In this document: piece by piece, positions 41,707-50,749 of the stretch
Layout of the letters: every line of letters begins with the position of its first letter
How positions within the stretch are numbered: the stretch's first letter is position 1
Assembly: GCA_963812085.1 (NCBI GenBank)
Contig: CAWETL010000006.1
Coordinates: 446,937 to 510,936, forward strand
Direction: 5' to 3'
Length of the DNA stretch: 64,000 nucleotides
Source: SPDF01 sp963812085
GTDB taxonomy: Bacteria; Gemmatimonadota; Gemmatimonadetes; Gemmatimonadales; GWC2-71-9
The notes under the pieces: model-generated
Told to the model about the DNA's origin: nothing
Databases searched by the model: none
What the model saw: only the letters and a program-made list of their open reading frames with translations
Translations under genes and position numbers: made by a program

Positions 41707-42822
41707 ATGCCAAGGCCGCCTTCCATGTTCGCTGCGGTACTGTTCATCCTGTGCGCTTGCAGCGGTGAGCCTCGCTCCATTCCGGCTGGCGGTGGCGCGA
41801 CAGCCACCGGCTCCCTCTCGATCAGCGCGACCCCAATCCAGACAATTGCCCCCTTGGACAGCGAAGGCGTTGCCCTGTTCGGCAGCATTGCGGATGCGAC
41901 GCGCCTCTCATCCGGTGTGATTGCGGTGGTCGACCGTGCATTTGAGAGGGTGATCTTTGTCGACCCAGCCGGAGGGCTCGTGGGTCGGTCCGGCCGGAGT
42001 GGCGAGGGCCCGGGCGAGTTTCGGTCGATTCGCGGAATCGGTCAGTGCGCTCCGGACACGCTCTTTGTGTGGGATCCCATGAACGGGCGGATGAGCCTCC
42101 TGGGACCCGACGGGGCGTTTCTCAGCGCCTTCCGACCCCTCGGTGACCCAGTTGATCGGTACTGTGCGGGTTCAAGGCGTTTCTTGGCGTGGACCAGGTA
42201 TGCAAGTGTCGGCAATCCCTCGGCGGATTCACCCCCGATACGGGCAGTCGCCGTGCTCCTGTCGGCGAGAGGCGACTCCGTGGGCGGTCTGGGGGAAATT
42301 CAAGCCGGCCAGAATTGGCCGTTGGGCGCGATCACCCAATTTGCGGTCACTGACGCGGGGATCTACGTGGGGACCGCGGATACTGCAGTTGTATCGTTGT
42401 ACAGCAAGAGTGCCCAGTGGATCCGCGCGGTGGACGTGGGGGATGCACGCCGGGCAACGACCGCGACAGAGTACGACGCAGCGATTGCGGACCTGGTCGC
42501 CACCTTGCCTGGCACCGCCGAGCAGGTGGCCGGCATGACAGCGTTCATGCACAAGCGCTTCCCGATGCCGAAATACCTCCCGGCGTATCGCGCACTTTTC
42601 TCCAACGGCGACGGGGACCTGTTCGTAATCACCTCACCGGTTGGGGCCGGCGTCACTGAGATTCACGTGTTCGACAAGGCCGGCATTTCCCTCGGTGAGT
42701 TCCGTATCTCCGGGGACTTGGAAATCTATGAAATCGGCGCTGCCTACCTGCTTGGGATGGTGAAGAATCCGGTCGGAGAGCAGCGTCTGGTTGTGTACGC
42801 ACTGTCAGTAGAAACGCGCTAG
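41707..42822 (+). CDS. Six-bladed beta-propeller lipoprotein (4 of 9)
   Basis: The ATG at 41707 gives MPRPPSMFAAVLFILCACSG with a lipobox Cys. An earlier in-frame start at 41647 would hide the signal. The conserved motif is GRSGRSGEGPGEFRSIRGIG, then DTLFVWDPMNGRMSLLGPDG. The last blades include ALFSNGDGDLFVITSPVGAG. The product is about 371 residues. It is convergent with the gene ending at 42819 (overlap of 4 nt at the ends). Function unknown. Confidence 0.8.
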   Translation: MPRPPSMFAAVLFILCACSGEPRSIPAGGGATATGSLSISATPIQTIAPLDSEGVALFGSIADATRLSSGVIAVVDRAFERVIFVDPAGGLVGRSGRSGEGPGEFRSIRGIGQCAPDTLFVWDPMNGRMSLLGPDGAFLSAFRPLGDPVDRYCAGSRRFLAWTRYASVGNPSADSPPIRAVAVLLSARGDSVGGLGEIQAGQNWPLGAITQFAVTDAGIYVGTADTAVVSLYSKSAQWIRAVDVGDARRATTATEYDAAIADLVATLPGTAEQVAGMTAFMHKRFPMPKYLPAYRALFSNGDGDLFVITSPVGAGVTEIHVFDKAGISLGEFRISGDLEIYEIGAAYLLGMVKNPVGEQRLVVYALSVETR

Positions 42823-44036
42823 CGCGTCGACCGGGCGGGGTAGAACGTCCGCACCTCGATTGCCACTTCACCATCCTCGCTCACCCTGAGTAACGCCAGC
42901 CGGTCGCCGTAGACATCCAGGATTTCCGACCGGCCGGGAACAAACGCCTCAGGCGTCGCGGGGAGCACCATGGTTGCCAGAGGCACGCCCTTCGGGGAAA
43001 CGACAATCCACCGCCGCTCCTTCGTCCCCGGTGTGACGTACTCGCCCACCCAGATATTTCGCTGATCGTCCACCACCAGGGCACCGACCGCCGGCAGCTG
43101 ATCGACCTTCGGGACATCCTTCATTCCATCGAGGAGCGTACTCGCCAATTCTCCAAATTCGTCCAAAACGCCCTGTCGCCAGGCTGAGATGTCGGCTTCC
43201 GTCGGCACCGCCCGATGGCTGCCGCCGGTGAGTCGCAGCCTGAGTTTCGTGCCTTGGAAGAGCGAAGCGTCGAGCGAGTCGGTCGATCCGATGGCAAGGG
43301 TCGAACCACGGGCATCGTACACCACCGATCGGGCGAACGGTACCGGGAACCGGCTTCCGGGGGGCACCAGCGCCCGCTCCAGGCCGCGCCAGAGGCCGAG
43401 GCTTTCGACGAGCTGTCCTGTGGAATCGTAAACGAGGAGCGGGACCGGATCGCGCTCGAGGTCGCCACTTGGGAGGCCCACGATGTCGCCGCGGTTGGGA
43501 CGCTGCTGCCACCAGGTGGCCACAATCCGATCTGGGTCCAGCCAGGCAACCACATCCAGTTCCCGCCCGCTCGAGCCAGGCTGCAACCGAGGGACGATGC
43601 CCAGAACGCGTCCAGACCGAGTGAGGTGCGTGATTCGCCCGCTGTAGTCAGCCACGAAGAGCGTGCCATCCTCGGCGATGCCCAGGCGGAGGATGTAGCG
43701 GTACTCGCCCGGCCCGTCACCCTGCCGGCCGAGGCGGTGAAGCGTATGGCCGTCGGGCGAAAGCGAGAGCAGGTCAGATACGCTGCCGATGACAAGGGAT
43801 GTGTCCGCAGCGAAGACGGCGGTGGCGGTGCCCCCCAGGAGCAGCGTGTCATGCGTGGTCGTGGAATACAGCGGTGCGGAACTCCACGCGGGGAGCGCGT
43901 CATCATCGAGGTCGGCGAGGCGAACGATGGTGATGCCTGCGGAGTCGCGCCGGGCCACTGCCGACGTCGGTCGCTCGCTCTTAACGCAACCGGAGCCGGC
44001 AATCGCGAGAACAACGATCACCGGCATCAACCTCAC
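42819..44036 (-). CDS. Six-bladed beta-propeller lipoprotein (5 of 9)
   Basis: The GTG at 44036 overlaps the stop of the upstream paralogue (GTGA), giving RLMPVIVVLAIAGSGCVKS with a lipobox. The family motif is HRLGRQGDGPGEYRYILRLG, then EDGTLFVADYSGRITHLTRS. A later segment is VGALVVDDQRNIWVGEYVTP. It has about 405 residues. The pair at 42819-45247 is one transcription unit, opposite to its neighbours. Function unknown, probably envelope-associated. Confidence 0.82.
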   Translation of the reverse strand: MRLMPVIVVLAIAGSGCVKSERPTSAVARRDSAGITIVRLADLDDDALPAWSSAPLYSTTTHDTLLLGGTATAVFAADTSLVIGSVSDLLSLSPDGHTLHRLGRQGDGPGEYRYILRLGIAEDGTLFVADYSGRITHLTRSGRVLGIVPRLQPGSSGRELDVVAWLDPDRIVATWWQQRPNRGDIVGLPSGDLERDPVPLLVYDSTGQLVESLGLWRGLERALVPPGSRFPVPFARSVVYDARGSTLAIGSTDSLDASLFQGTKLRLRLTGGSHRAVPTEADISAWRQGVLDEFGELASTLLDGMKDVPKVDQLPAVGALVVDDQRNIWVGEYVTPGTKERRWIVVSPKGVPLATMVLPATPEAFVPGRSEILDVYGDRLALLRVSEDGEVAIEVRTFYPARSTR

Positions 44037-45247
44037 CGCAATGCCCCCGGTAGCGGCAATCGTCCCACGACCATGACCCCGTCCGCATCTTCGAAGATGC
44101 CGTACACCCACCGCCCCGACCACGCTTTCGGGTTGAAGGCGCTGGGCAGATGGACGAGCGCCAGTCGCCGGCCATCGGCGCCGATCACATCCCACCGGTA
44201 GGTGGCGGGTCGGGCCTCGGCGACGCGCGCCAGGACCCATGGGTGGTACTGGTATGTCGAATCGACGACTCGCACCCAGAGGCGGTCCCTGTCGTCGAAC
44301 TGGAGCTCGTCCAGCTGATTGCGTGTCGTGCCAAAGTCCTGTGCTTCGATCACGCCTAGCACGGTCGGCAGGCTGGACGCGGGCCACTCGCCCCGCCACC
44401 GCCCTGGAATCGTCTTCGCGTCCGCGCCGACAGCCACATCCGGCTCGTCCGCGGAGATGACCTGGACCGTATCGGCCCCGGACGTCCTCACCGCGATGGA
44501 ATAGGCGACTCCGTCGCTGGACGCAACTCGGCAATCACCGTCACTCGCGATGAGCGCATGGGGTCCAAAGGGATAGCGCGGTCCGAACACTCTCCCGGTT
44601 GACACCCACGTCAAGTCCGTGACGAGCCACCATGCCGTGGGAGGCGCTCCGGGCGTCCACCAGACAACGGCGACCGTGTCAGGCAAGCCATTGCTGGCTA
44701 CGAATCCGCGCGCCCAGACGATTGAAGTGGCACCTCGGCAACTCGAGAGGCGAGCGGCCCGAAGCCCTGCGAATCCAGCTGGAGCCTCGACGGTCAGGAG
44801 GGTCAGGGGTCCACCCGGTGGGATGCGGGTGAGCCGGTTCGCATTCTGGTCGAGTGCTTCGATGGTGTCTCCGAGGAAGCGCGCATCCAGGATCCGGCGA
44901 AACTCGCCAGGCCCTTCTCCTTCCCGACCGATCGAGTCGAACGCGCCGGCCCCATCGACAACCACGAGCTGAGTGCCCTCGCCGATGAGCAGCCTCTCAC
45001 CTGCGGCGGCTAGGACGGTCGATTGCAGGACGCCTTCACCGGCGTAGACGACTTCCAGCGAGTCGGCAGAAATGCTGCCGAGGTCGCCGAGCACGGAGCC
45101 GGATTCGGTGTGGACGAAGGTGGTGTCGCCGGAGGTGGTGATGTCACCCTGCCAGCTGCCGGAACCAAATGTCCCCGCCGAGTCTCGACACCCGGCGAGC
45201 AGCAGGAAGAGCAACACTCTGGGCCCAACGATGTGGTGGCGTGGCAT
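44033..45247 (-). CDS. Six-bladed beta-propeller lipoprotein (6 of 9)
   Basis: The ATG at 45247 gives PRHHIVGPRVLLFLLLAGCR with a lipobox. An ATG at 45265 adds six residues and is also possible. The motif is DSIGREGEGPGEFRRILDAR, followed by NANRLTRIPPGGPLTLLTVE. Blades near the end include QFDDRDRLWVRVVDSTYQYH. It is coupled to the next paralogue by GTGA. Length is about 405 residues. Confidence 0.82.
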   Translation of the reverse strand: MPRHHIVGPRVLLFLLLAGCRDSAGTFGSGSWQGDITTSGDTTFVHTESGSVLGDLGSISADSLEVVYAGEGVLQSTVLAAAGERLLIGEGTQLVVVDGAGAFDSIGREGEGPGEFRRILDARFLGDTIEALDQNANRLTRIPPGGPLTLLTVEAPAGFAGLRAARLSSCRGATSIVWARGFVASNGLPDTVAVVWWTPGAPPTAWWLVTDLTWVSTGRVFGPRYPFGPHALIASDGDCRVASSDGVAYSIAVRTSGADTVQVISADEPDVAVGADAKTIPGRWRGEWPASSLPTVLGVIEAQDFGTTRNQLDELQFDDRDRLWVRVVDSTYQYHPWVLARVAEARPATYRWDVIGADGRRLALVHLPSAFNPKAWSGRWVYGIFEDADGVMVVGRLPLPGALR

Positions 45248-45265
45248 GATGCTCGGAGTCTGCAC

Positions 45266-45507
45266 CGCGGGTTGGAGGATGCGCTAGAGGTGGAGGTCCG
45301 CTCTTCCAGTGGTTGGTGCCGCGGCTCGGGTTCTTACCCCTCACCCCCCGTCCCCCTCTCCCCCCCGGGAGAGGGGGAGTGAGGGTGGCCCCATGATGTT
45401 CGTTGTCCCCCTCTTCCCATTTCTTGCGCGTCAGTGTAGTAGTGGCTCTTGCCGCGAGGGTCGCGGCGGGCCTCCTGAACCGTCACTGCCAGCTCCCGGA
45501 GCACGAC
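45266..45507. other. 242-bp spacer with a C/G-rich palindrome
   Basis: Around 45340-45387, CCTCACCCCCCGTCCCCCTC and GAGAGGGGGAGTGAGGG form an imperfect hairpin of a kind common in environmental genomes. A similar one lies at the end of the next gene (about 46710-46770). No gene was seen. Confidence 0.6.
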
Positions 45508-46770
45508 ATGAGGGGATTCGCGTTGGTGTTCGCATCGGCGTTCGTGATGGCGTGCGGCGACAGGGGGTCGAAGCTCGCCAAACCAGTCGTGACCACGCTG
45601 CCGAACGGCGCCGTGGAGGTCCGGAACAGCGGGCCGACCGCCTGGGTGGATACCATGGGCTGGAAGCTGGTCGAGTTGTACCGGGTGGGCGGGTCGGCGG
45701 CGGCGGGGCCGGGGGAGCTGGTCGACCCAAGGAGCGTGGCGGTCGATGTCACTGGCGGGATCTATGTCGCGGACACGAAGCCGGCGGTCATCAGGCAGTA
45801 TGATCCCGCGGGGGCATTCGTACGAGACATCGGGGGTGAAGGCGGCGGGCCCGGGGAGTTCAAGTCGGCCGAGGTGGCGACCGCACCCGGGGTGCTGGTG
45901 GTTCACGATCCGGGGTCCGCGCGGACCAGCGTCTTCGACTCTGCGGGCCACTACCTGCGGAGCTGGCATTCCGCATGCTGCAACTGGAGCGGCTTTGGCG
46001 TCAGCCGTGAAGGCGTCGTTGCAATCCCGTTCATGGGCCATCCCACCGGTCCGAGGCATCCGGGAGACGCGTACTACCTGCGGTACCAGCTCGACGGATC
46101 GCTGGTCGATACGCTGCACATCGCGGGGCCCGAGGGCATCGGCGAGCCGCGCCGGTGGTCGTTCGAGAGCGCGAACGGCAATCAGTACTTCGTGCCCATC
46201 CCGCTCACCCCCGCCGTGTGGATGACGCTCGACCCGGCAGGAGGCGCCGTCCTGGGGTGGTCGGGCGCGTACCGTTTCTTTGCAACACACACGGGCCTTG
46301 ATACCACGCAGGTCGTGTCGCTTGAGACCAGCGCGGTAACGGTGACCGATGCGCGACGGACGCGCATCCATGACTCGATGGTCGACCTGTGGGGCGACGG
46401 CGGGATCGACCAGAAGGCCACCGAGGCGGCGTTCAAGCTGGCCGACATTCCCTCCACCGCCCCCTATTTCGAGTCCATTGCCGTCGACGGCTCGGGAAAC
46501 CGCTGGGTCCGTCGGGTCGATGCGGGAAGCCAGGCTTCCGCCCGGTTTGATGTGTTCGACTCAGCCGGGGCGTACCTCGGCGCGGTGCCGGTGCCGCACG
46601 ATTTCGGGAAGTCGTGGCGGACGGCATGGGGCAAAGACCGTGTCGCGACGAACATCGAGACCGCGGACGGACTGCCGGTGGTGGTGGTGTACGGGATTGC
46701 GCGCTATCCCCTGTCACTCCAGGCCCCCCCTCCCGGAGGGAGAGGGGCTGGGGGTGAGGGGGCACGATAG
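45508..46770 (+). CDS. Six-bladed beta-propeller lipoprotein (7 of 9), paralogue of the one at 40424
   Basis: The lipobox is ALVFASAFVMACGDRG. VVTTLPNGAVEVRNSGPTAW and GWKLVELYRVGGSAAAG follow, matching the gene at 40424. The motif is GGEGGGPGEFKSAEVATAPG. The final blade DSAGAYLGAVPVPHDFGKSW is also shared. The last 20 or so residues (LQAPPPGGRGAGGEGAR) are encoded by an interspersed C/G-rich repeat, so the original stop was probably lost or replaced. The ATG at 45508 is chosen for the signal peptide. An earlier in-frame ATG at 45403 adds non-signal sequence. Confidence 0.83.
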   Translation: MRGFALVFASAFVMACGDRGSKLAKPVVTTLPNGAVEVRNSGPTAWVDTMGWKLVELYRVGGSAAAGPGELVDPRSVAVDVTGGIYVADTKPAVIRQYDPAGAFVRDIGGEGGGPGEFKSAEVATAPGVLVVHDPGSARTSVFDSAGHYLRSWHSACCNWSGFGVSREGVVAIPFMGHPTGPRHPGDAYYLRYQLDGSLVDTLHIAGPEGIGEPRRWSFESANGNQYFVPIPLTPAVWMTLDPAGGAVLGWSGAYRFFATHTGLDTTQVVSLETSAVTVTDARRTRIHDSMVDLWGDGGIDQKATEAAFKLADIPSTAPYFESIAVDGSGNRWVRRVDAGSQASARFDVFDSAGAYLGAVPVPHDFGKSWRTAWGKDRVATNIETADGLPVVVVYGIARYPLSLQAPPPGGRGAGGEGAR

Positions 46771-46859
46771 GGGGGCCGCGGGGCAGGGCGGCAGGGGGTG
46801 GAACCGCCACTGCCCCCATCCCCTCTTCCCGAGCCGGGAGGTTCCTGCAGCATGCTGGA

Positions 46860-47860
46860 ATGTTCAGACTCGCCCCATGCTTGGCCGTGGGATTGGCGCT
46901 CGGCTCCTGCACCCGTAGCGAACCCTCTCACACGTCGGCATCCATCGACGTCTCGACGTCGACCGCTTCCTCCTTCGACTACGCGGAGCTCCACCCGATC
47001 GTGCTCCGGGCGGGGCCCTTCGTGGAATCGGGGCTCTCGAATCCGTCGGCCATGGCCGTGGTGGGCCCGTATGTCGTTGTCGCCGACCAGACCAAGTCTG
47101 ACAGTATGGTGAAAGTATATCGGGCGTCCGATGGTTCACTCGTATTCGCGACCGGCCGGGACGGTGAGGGGCCGGGAGAGTATCGAACCATCGAGGGGCT
47201 CCAGGCGGTGCCCTCGAGCACGGCATCGAATCCCATCGTGTCGGTCGTTGATGTTCAGCTCGGCCGCCTGACCGTGGTGGACCTGAGTCCTGCCGGGCAG
47301 AAGCTGGAGGCAGCGGAGCGGCCGACCTTCAGCCTGCGGGCCGAGGCGACGCCCACACAGGCGCTGGGGAAAGCGACAGCACCATCCTCGCGCTGGGGTT
47401 CTTCAGCTTCCTCGGAAGGAAGCCGGATGGGACTCTGCTAGTAGTGGCGAACCGTCACGCCGGGCGACTCGAAATCCTCCGTCCCGATGGGGAGCGGACG
47501 GCTGTTGTCCGAGGGCCGTACTACTTCGAGCCGCGGTTCACGGTGGATCAGGCGAGTGACAGTGCGAAGACGCCGATCTTCGCCGGTGGGAATGACCTGA
47601 GGTTCGTCTATCAATCCGTCGCTACGACGGACAGCGAGATCTTTGCGCTCGTCTCAGGCCGGGCTCGAAAGGACTTCGGAGGTGACGCGATCTACGGGCA
47701 GTTCGTTCACGTCTTTGACTGGTCGGGGAACTTTCTGTGCGCGTACGACCTGGGCTAGGCAGTCTTCCAGATCGACATTGATCCATCCGGGCAGCGACTC
47801 TATGCGCTGGTGCATGAGCCGGAAGTGGGGGTAGCGGTGTTTGATCTCTCGATCGACTAG
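46860..47860 (+). pseudogene. Six-bladed beta-propeller lipoprotein (8 of 9), frameshifted and with internal stop
   Basis: The start is intact (LAPCLAVGLALGSCTRS lipobox; family motif ATGRDGEGPGEYRTIEGLQA). The frame shifts between about 47340 and 47400. Adding one base restores GESDSTILALGFFSFLGRKP and the rest of the domain (VANRHAGRLEILRPDGERTA). A TAG at 47756-47758 then interrupts CAYDLG-stop-AVFQIDIDPSGQ before the natural end at 47860. Two independent lesions point to real decay, although the first alone could be a sequencing error. The repaired length of about 333 residues fits the family. Confidence 0.75.
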
Positions 47861-47873
47861 CCGTCCGCGGAGG

Positions 47874-49073
47874 TCACTCAGTCCACTCGACCCAGGCGGG
47901 AGACTCCATCGAGGTTGAATCCATCAACACGCCGTAGCCCCGATGCTCAGTGAGGAGCATCAACCGAAACCCCGCTGGAAGGGTGACGGTCCGCTTGTCG
48001 GAATCTCCCGACAACACGACCCAGGTACGGCTGTACCCCAGTGGTGAATCCGCGAGAGAAAACCCATCAAGCCACACTTCGCCCCGGCGGTTACACAAAA
48101 TGCTCGTATAGCCGGCAAAGCCGGAAGGGTACGCGCCCTTGATCCTTCCTTGCTGCACCATTTCCGTCACTGCCTCGGCCATTGAGCTTGGCTCCGGCAG
48201 GTGGGCGGTCAAATAGAGTCGATGGAAATGAAAAGCGACGTACCGCTGCAGATCCTCAGTTGATATCTGCACGGAATCAGCTCGGCTGTCAAATTGACGA
48301 ATCTCTCCGCCCACTGGGGTTCTCAACGTGCTGATCCGCACGACTGGATCGTACACGACTAACCGTGTTTCGGAACATCTTGCCCAGAGTGGGATTGGGA
48401 CAAGGTGCATCGGCCGACCCTGCGCCTGTGCATTTGCGCTTGCGGGCAGTGTGCTCGCCCAAACTGTGTCGAGAACGACACCAAGATTGTTGACTGCTAG
48501 TAGTGAATAGGATCGCTGCTCGCCAGGGAGCGACACTCCATTGGGGTAGGCAGGGGTCACCGCGAGGGAGTCAAATCTCCGGTAGAGCCCGGGCCTGCCC
48601 GCGTAGTCCATGCGTGTCGTCGGCGCTACTCCGCCAAAATTTGCATCCGCCCTTCGGCGGCCAAGGTATCGACCAAGCGTGTCATACATCGACGCTGCGC
48701 CCAGACGGACATCCCAGACGTACAGGGTATCGGCTTGCGCGTCGATTGAAGTCGGGTTCCGAAAATCTCCCGGGCCTTCCCCGGGCACCCCAAACTGCCG
48801 AGAGACATGGCCACTCTTGTCGATAATGGTGACGAACGGCTCAGTTGAGGAGAGATAGGCGACCGACCCTCCAAGATCGGCTACATCGATGAACGCGCTT
48901 GCCAGGCTGTCCTCGCCGATGATCGTGAGTGCGTCTGGGCCGATCACAATCGTGGCGCTCTGCCGATCCTTCCCTTGACATGCTGAAAGCACGGCAATTG
49001 CGATCGTCACCGCGGCGCGCAGCCACTTGCTTCGATCTAGGGGGGAGTCAGGGCGGGACATTCGTTTCTCCAA
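47874..49073 (-). CDS. Six-bladed beta-propeller lipoprotein (9 of 9)
   Basis: The signal ends in a lipobox (AVTIAIAVLSACQGKD). The family motif reads QFGVPGEGPGDFRNPTSIDA, followed by TLYVWDVRLGAASMYDTLG. A late blade is ILCNRRGEVWLDGFSLADSP. It has 399 residues with MEKRMSRPDS as N-terminus. An ATG at 49061 is an alternative. The start overlaps the end of the DsbA-like gene upstream by up to 26 nt, so they are coupled. GC is somewhat lower here than in the neighbours. Confidence 0.8.
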   Translation of the reverse strand: MEKRMSRPDSPLDRSKWLRAAVTIAIAVLSACQGKDRQSATIVIGPDALTIIGEDSLASAFIDVADLGGSVAYLSSTEPFVTIIDKSGHVSRQFGVPGEGPGDFRNPTSIDAQADTLYVWDVRLGAASMYDTLGRYLGRRRADANFGGVAPTTRMDYAGRPGLYRRFDSLAVTPAYPNGVSLPGEQRSYSLLAVNNLGVVLDTVWASTLPASANAQAQGRPMHLVPIPLWARCSETRLVVYDPVVRISTLRTPVGGEIRQFDSRADSVQISTEDLQRYVAFHFHRLYLTAHLPEPSSMAEAVTEMVQQGRIKGAYPSGFAGYTSILCNRRGEVWLDGFSLADSPLGYSRTWVVLSGDSDKRTVTLPAGFRLMLLTEHRGYGVLMDSTSMESPAWVEWTE

Positions 49074-49555
49074 GGAGAGTCAGTAATTCGGCTTCAGATT
49101 TCATTCCAGGAAACCTGCCTGACCTCGTCACGAATGTAGGCGTTGCTCGAATTCCAAGTTCAGCAGCCAGCGCGCTATCACCTGAAATGTGTCCGGCGGT
49201 TCTCGGGTCAGACATGCAATCTAGGAACCTCGGAATATCCTGTACGCCGGCCGTTGAGGCTGCGTTGCCCCACTCAAGACTAAGGGAATCAAGCCGAACA
49301 GTAGACAACAATGCGTTCATTTCGGAAAACCTTTGCTGTTCGCCCGCGCATATCGCCGCTGCGGCCGCTCGATGCGCGTTTGGATGGGAACTGGAGGCGA
49401 GATGCCTCAACGCAATGCCGGCACCGAGGGGCCTTGAACGAATGGCAGCCAGACTTGGGTATGTGGCACGACAGAATGGATGGTCGAGGCTGTGCTCCGG
49501 GAGATACCCCCGCCCCTATTGCGACCCTGACCGTCCGCGGTGCATCATTGCCCAA
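49048..49555 (-). pseudogene. DsbA-like thioredoxin-fold protein, frameshifted and lacking an export signal
   Basis: The C-terminal 120 residues carry LASSSHPNAHRAAAAAICAG, then ALAAELGIRATPTFVTRSGR, the pattern of DsbA/VKOR-associated disulfide oxidoreductases. Upstream in the same frame, SLDHPFCRATYPSLAAIRS matches the active-site helix, but with a single Cys (HPFC) rather than CxxC. The frame stops at a TAG within the G-run near 49510. Removing one G joins it to VRVAIGAG and a TTG start at 49555. No signal peptide remains before the divergent adaptor gene. It may be truncated, or cytoplasmic and wrongly sequenced. Confidence 0.5.
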
Positions 49556-49584
49556 GCCGGATTCCCTGCCATCCCAGGACTGAC

Positions 49585-50697
49585 ATGAGCCGAACCGCCG
49601 CCCAGCGGAGTTGGGGTCTCCTCCTCTGCCTGAGTGCCGCTCTCCCCGCCTGCTCCGGCAAGGCCGCCGAGGCGAAGGACGCCGCCGCCGATTCGACCGC
49701 CGCGCTCCCGTCCTCGCTGTCGCTCCCCGTGGTGGGCCGCAAGGTGCGACGGGGTGACTTGGTCCTCAGCGTCGTCACCACCGGGCAAGTTCGCTCCGAT
49801 GCGGTCGCCCAGCTGAAGTTCGAGGCGACCGGCACCATCGAGGCGGTGCTCGTGCGTCCGGGACAATCGGTCAGGCAGGGTGATCCGCTGATTCGGCTCG
49901 ACAAGCGACCCTTCGACCTCGCCGTCTCCGAGGCACAGGCGAGCGCCGACCAGGCCGAAATGGTCTATCTCGACGCCATCGTCCCCGATTCGCTGGTGAC
50001 CGGCCAGCCTCCGACCCCGGAGCGCCGCAAGAACGCCATGGCACGCAGCGGCCTCCCCGGTGCTCGCGCCCGCCTCGGCAAGGCACAGCTCGACCGCGAA
50101 CGCTCGGTCCTTACCGCACCATTCGATGGGGTGGTGGACCGGGTGAACGTCGCGGATGGCGAGCGAGTATCGGTTGGTCAGGACGCCGCCACCGTCGTGG
50201 ACCTCAAGCATCTCCGCATCGAGGCGCAGGTGCTGGAGCACGACCTGCCGCTGGTCCGCGTCGGCGGGCAGGCGGTGGTGACCACTGCCGCCGCACCCGG
50301 TCAGCAGGTCATCGGCCGCATCGAGGCGGTGCTGCCTCTCATCGATTCGATGACCCGCTCGGGCCGGGCGATGGTCGTGGTGCCAAGCGGTGACAACGCC
50401 CTCCGGCCCGGGATGTACGCCGACCTCCGCCTCGAGGCCACGCGCCTCCCCAGCCGCATCCTCGTGCCGAGCCGTGCCGTCATCGAGCGCGACGGGCGCC
50501 CCCTCGTGTTCGTCGTCAAGAACGGCCGTGCCCAGTGGGTGTACATCAATCCCGGCCGCAACAATGGCGTGGACACCGAGGTGCTGCCCGACTCGTCGTC
50601 GAACCAGATTCCCGTCGCCATCGGAGACACGGTGCTGATCGAGGGGCACCTCACACTCACGCACGACGCCCCGGTGAAACTGGTGAACGACCAGTGA
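49585..50697 (+). CDS. RND efflux periplasmic adaptor (membrane fusion lipoprotein)
   Basis: The protein has a lipoprotein signal (LLLCLSAALPACSGKA) followed by the HlyD/AcrA-like order of domains. There is a barrel strand LVLSVVTTGQVRSDAVAQLK, a lipoyl-type motif GTIEAVLVRPGQSVRQGDPL, a short helical hairpin, and the second lipoyl half SVLTAPFDGVVDRVNVADGE. A C-terminal beta-barrel with PGMYADLRLEATRLPSRILV ends it. It links an inner-membrane RND pump to an outer-membrane channel. It lies 52 bp before the first of two RND pump genes. No TolC-like gene is seen in the window. Confidence 0.9.
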   Translation: MSRTAAQRSWGLLLCLSAALPACSGKAAEAKDAAADSTAALPSSLSLPVVGRKVRRGDLVLSVVTTGQVRSDAVAQLKFEATGTIEAVLVRPGQSVRQGDPLIRLDKRPFDLAVSEAQASADQAEMVYLDAIVPDSLVTGQPPTPERRKNAMARSGLPGARARLGKAQLDRERSVLTAPFDGVVDRVNVADGERVSVGQDAATVVDLKHLRIEAQVLEHDLPLVRVGGQAVVTTAAAPGQQVIGRIEAVLPLIDSMTRSGRAMVVVPSGDNALRPGMYADLRLEATRLPSRILVPSRAVIERDGRPLVFVVKNGRAQWVYINPGRNNGVDTEVLPDSSSNQIPVAIGDTVLIEGHLTLTHDAPVKLVNDQ

Positions 50698-50749
50698 TGG
50701 TGCTCTCGGCCTTTCTGCCCCGCAGCCCCGCAGCCCCGCTGCCCCGCCG

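Noticed and set aside
47444..47758. Separate 104-residue gene
   Set aside because: It is the second half of the frameshifted propeller gene. It has no ribosome binding site or signal, and it continues the same fold.
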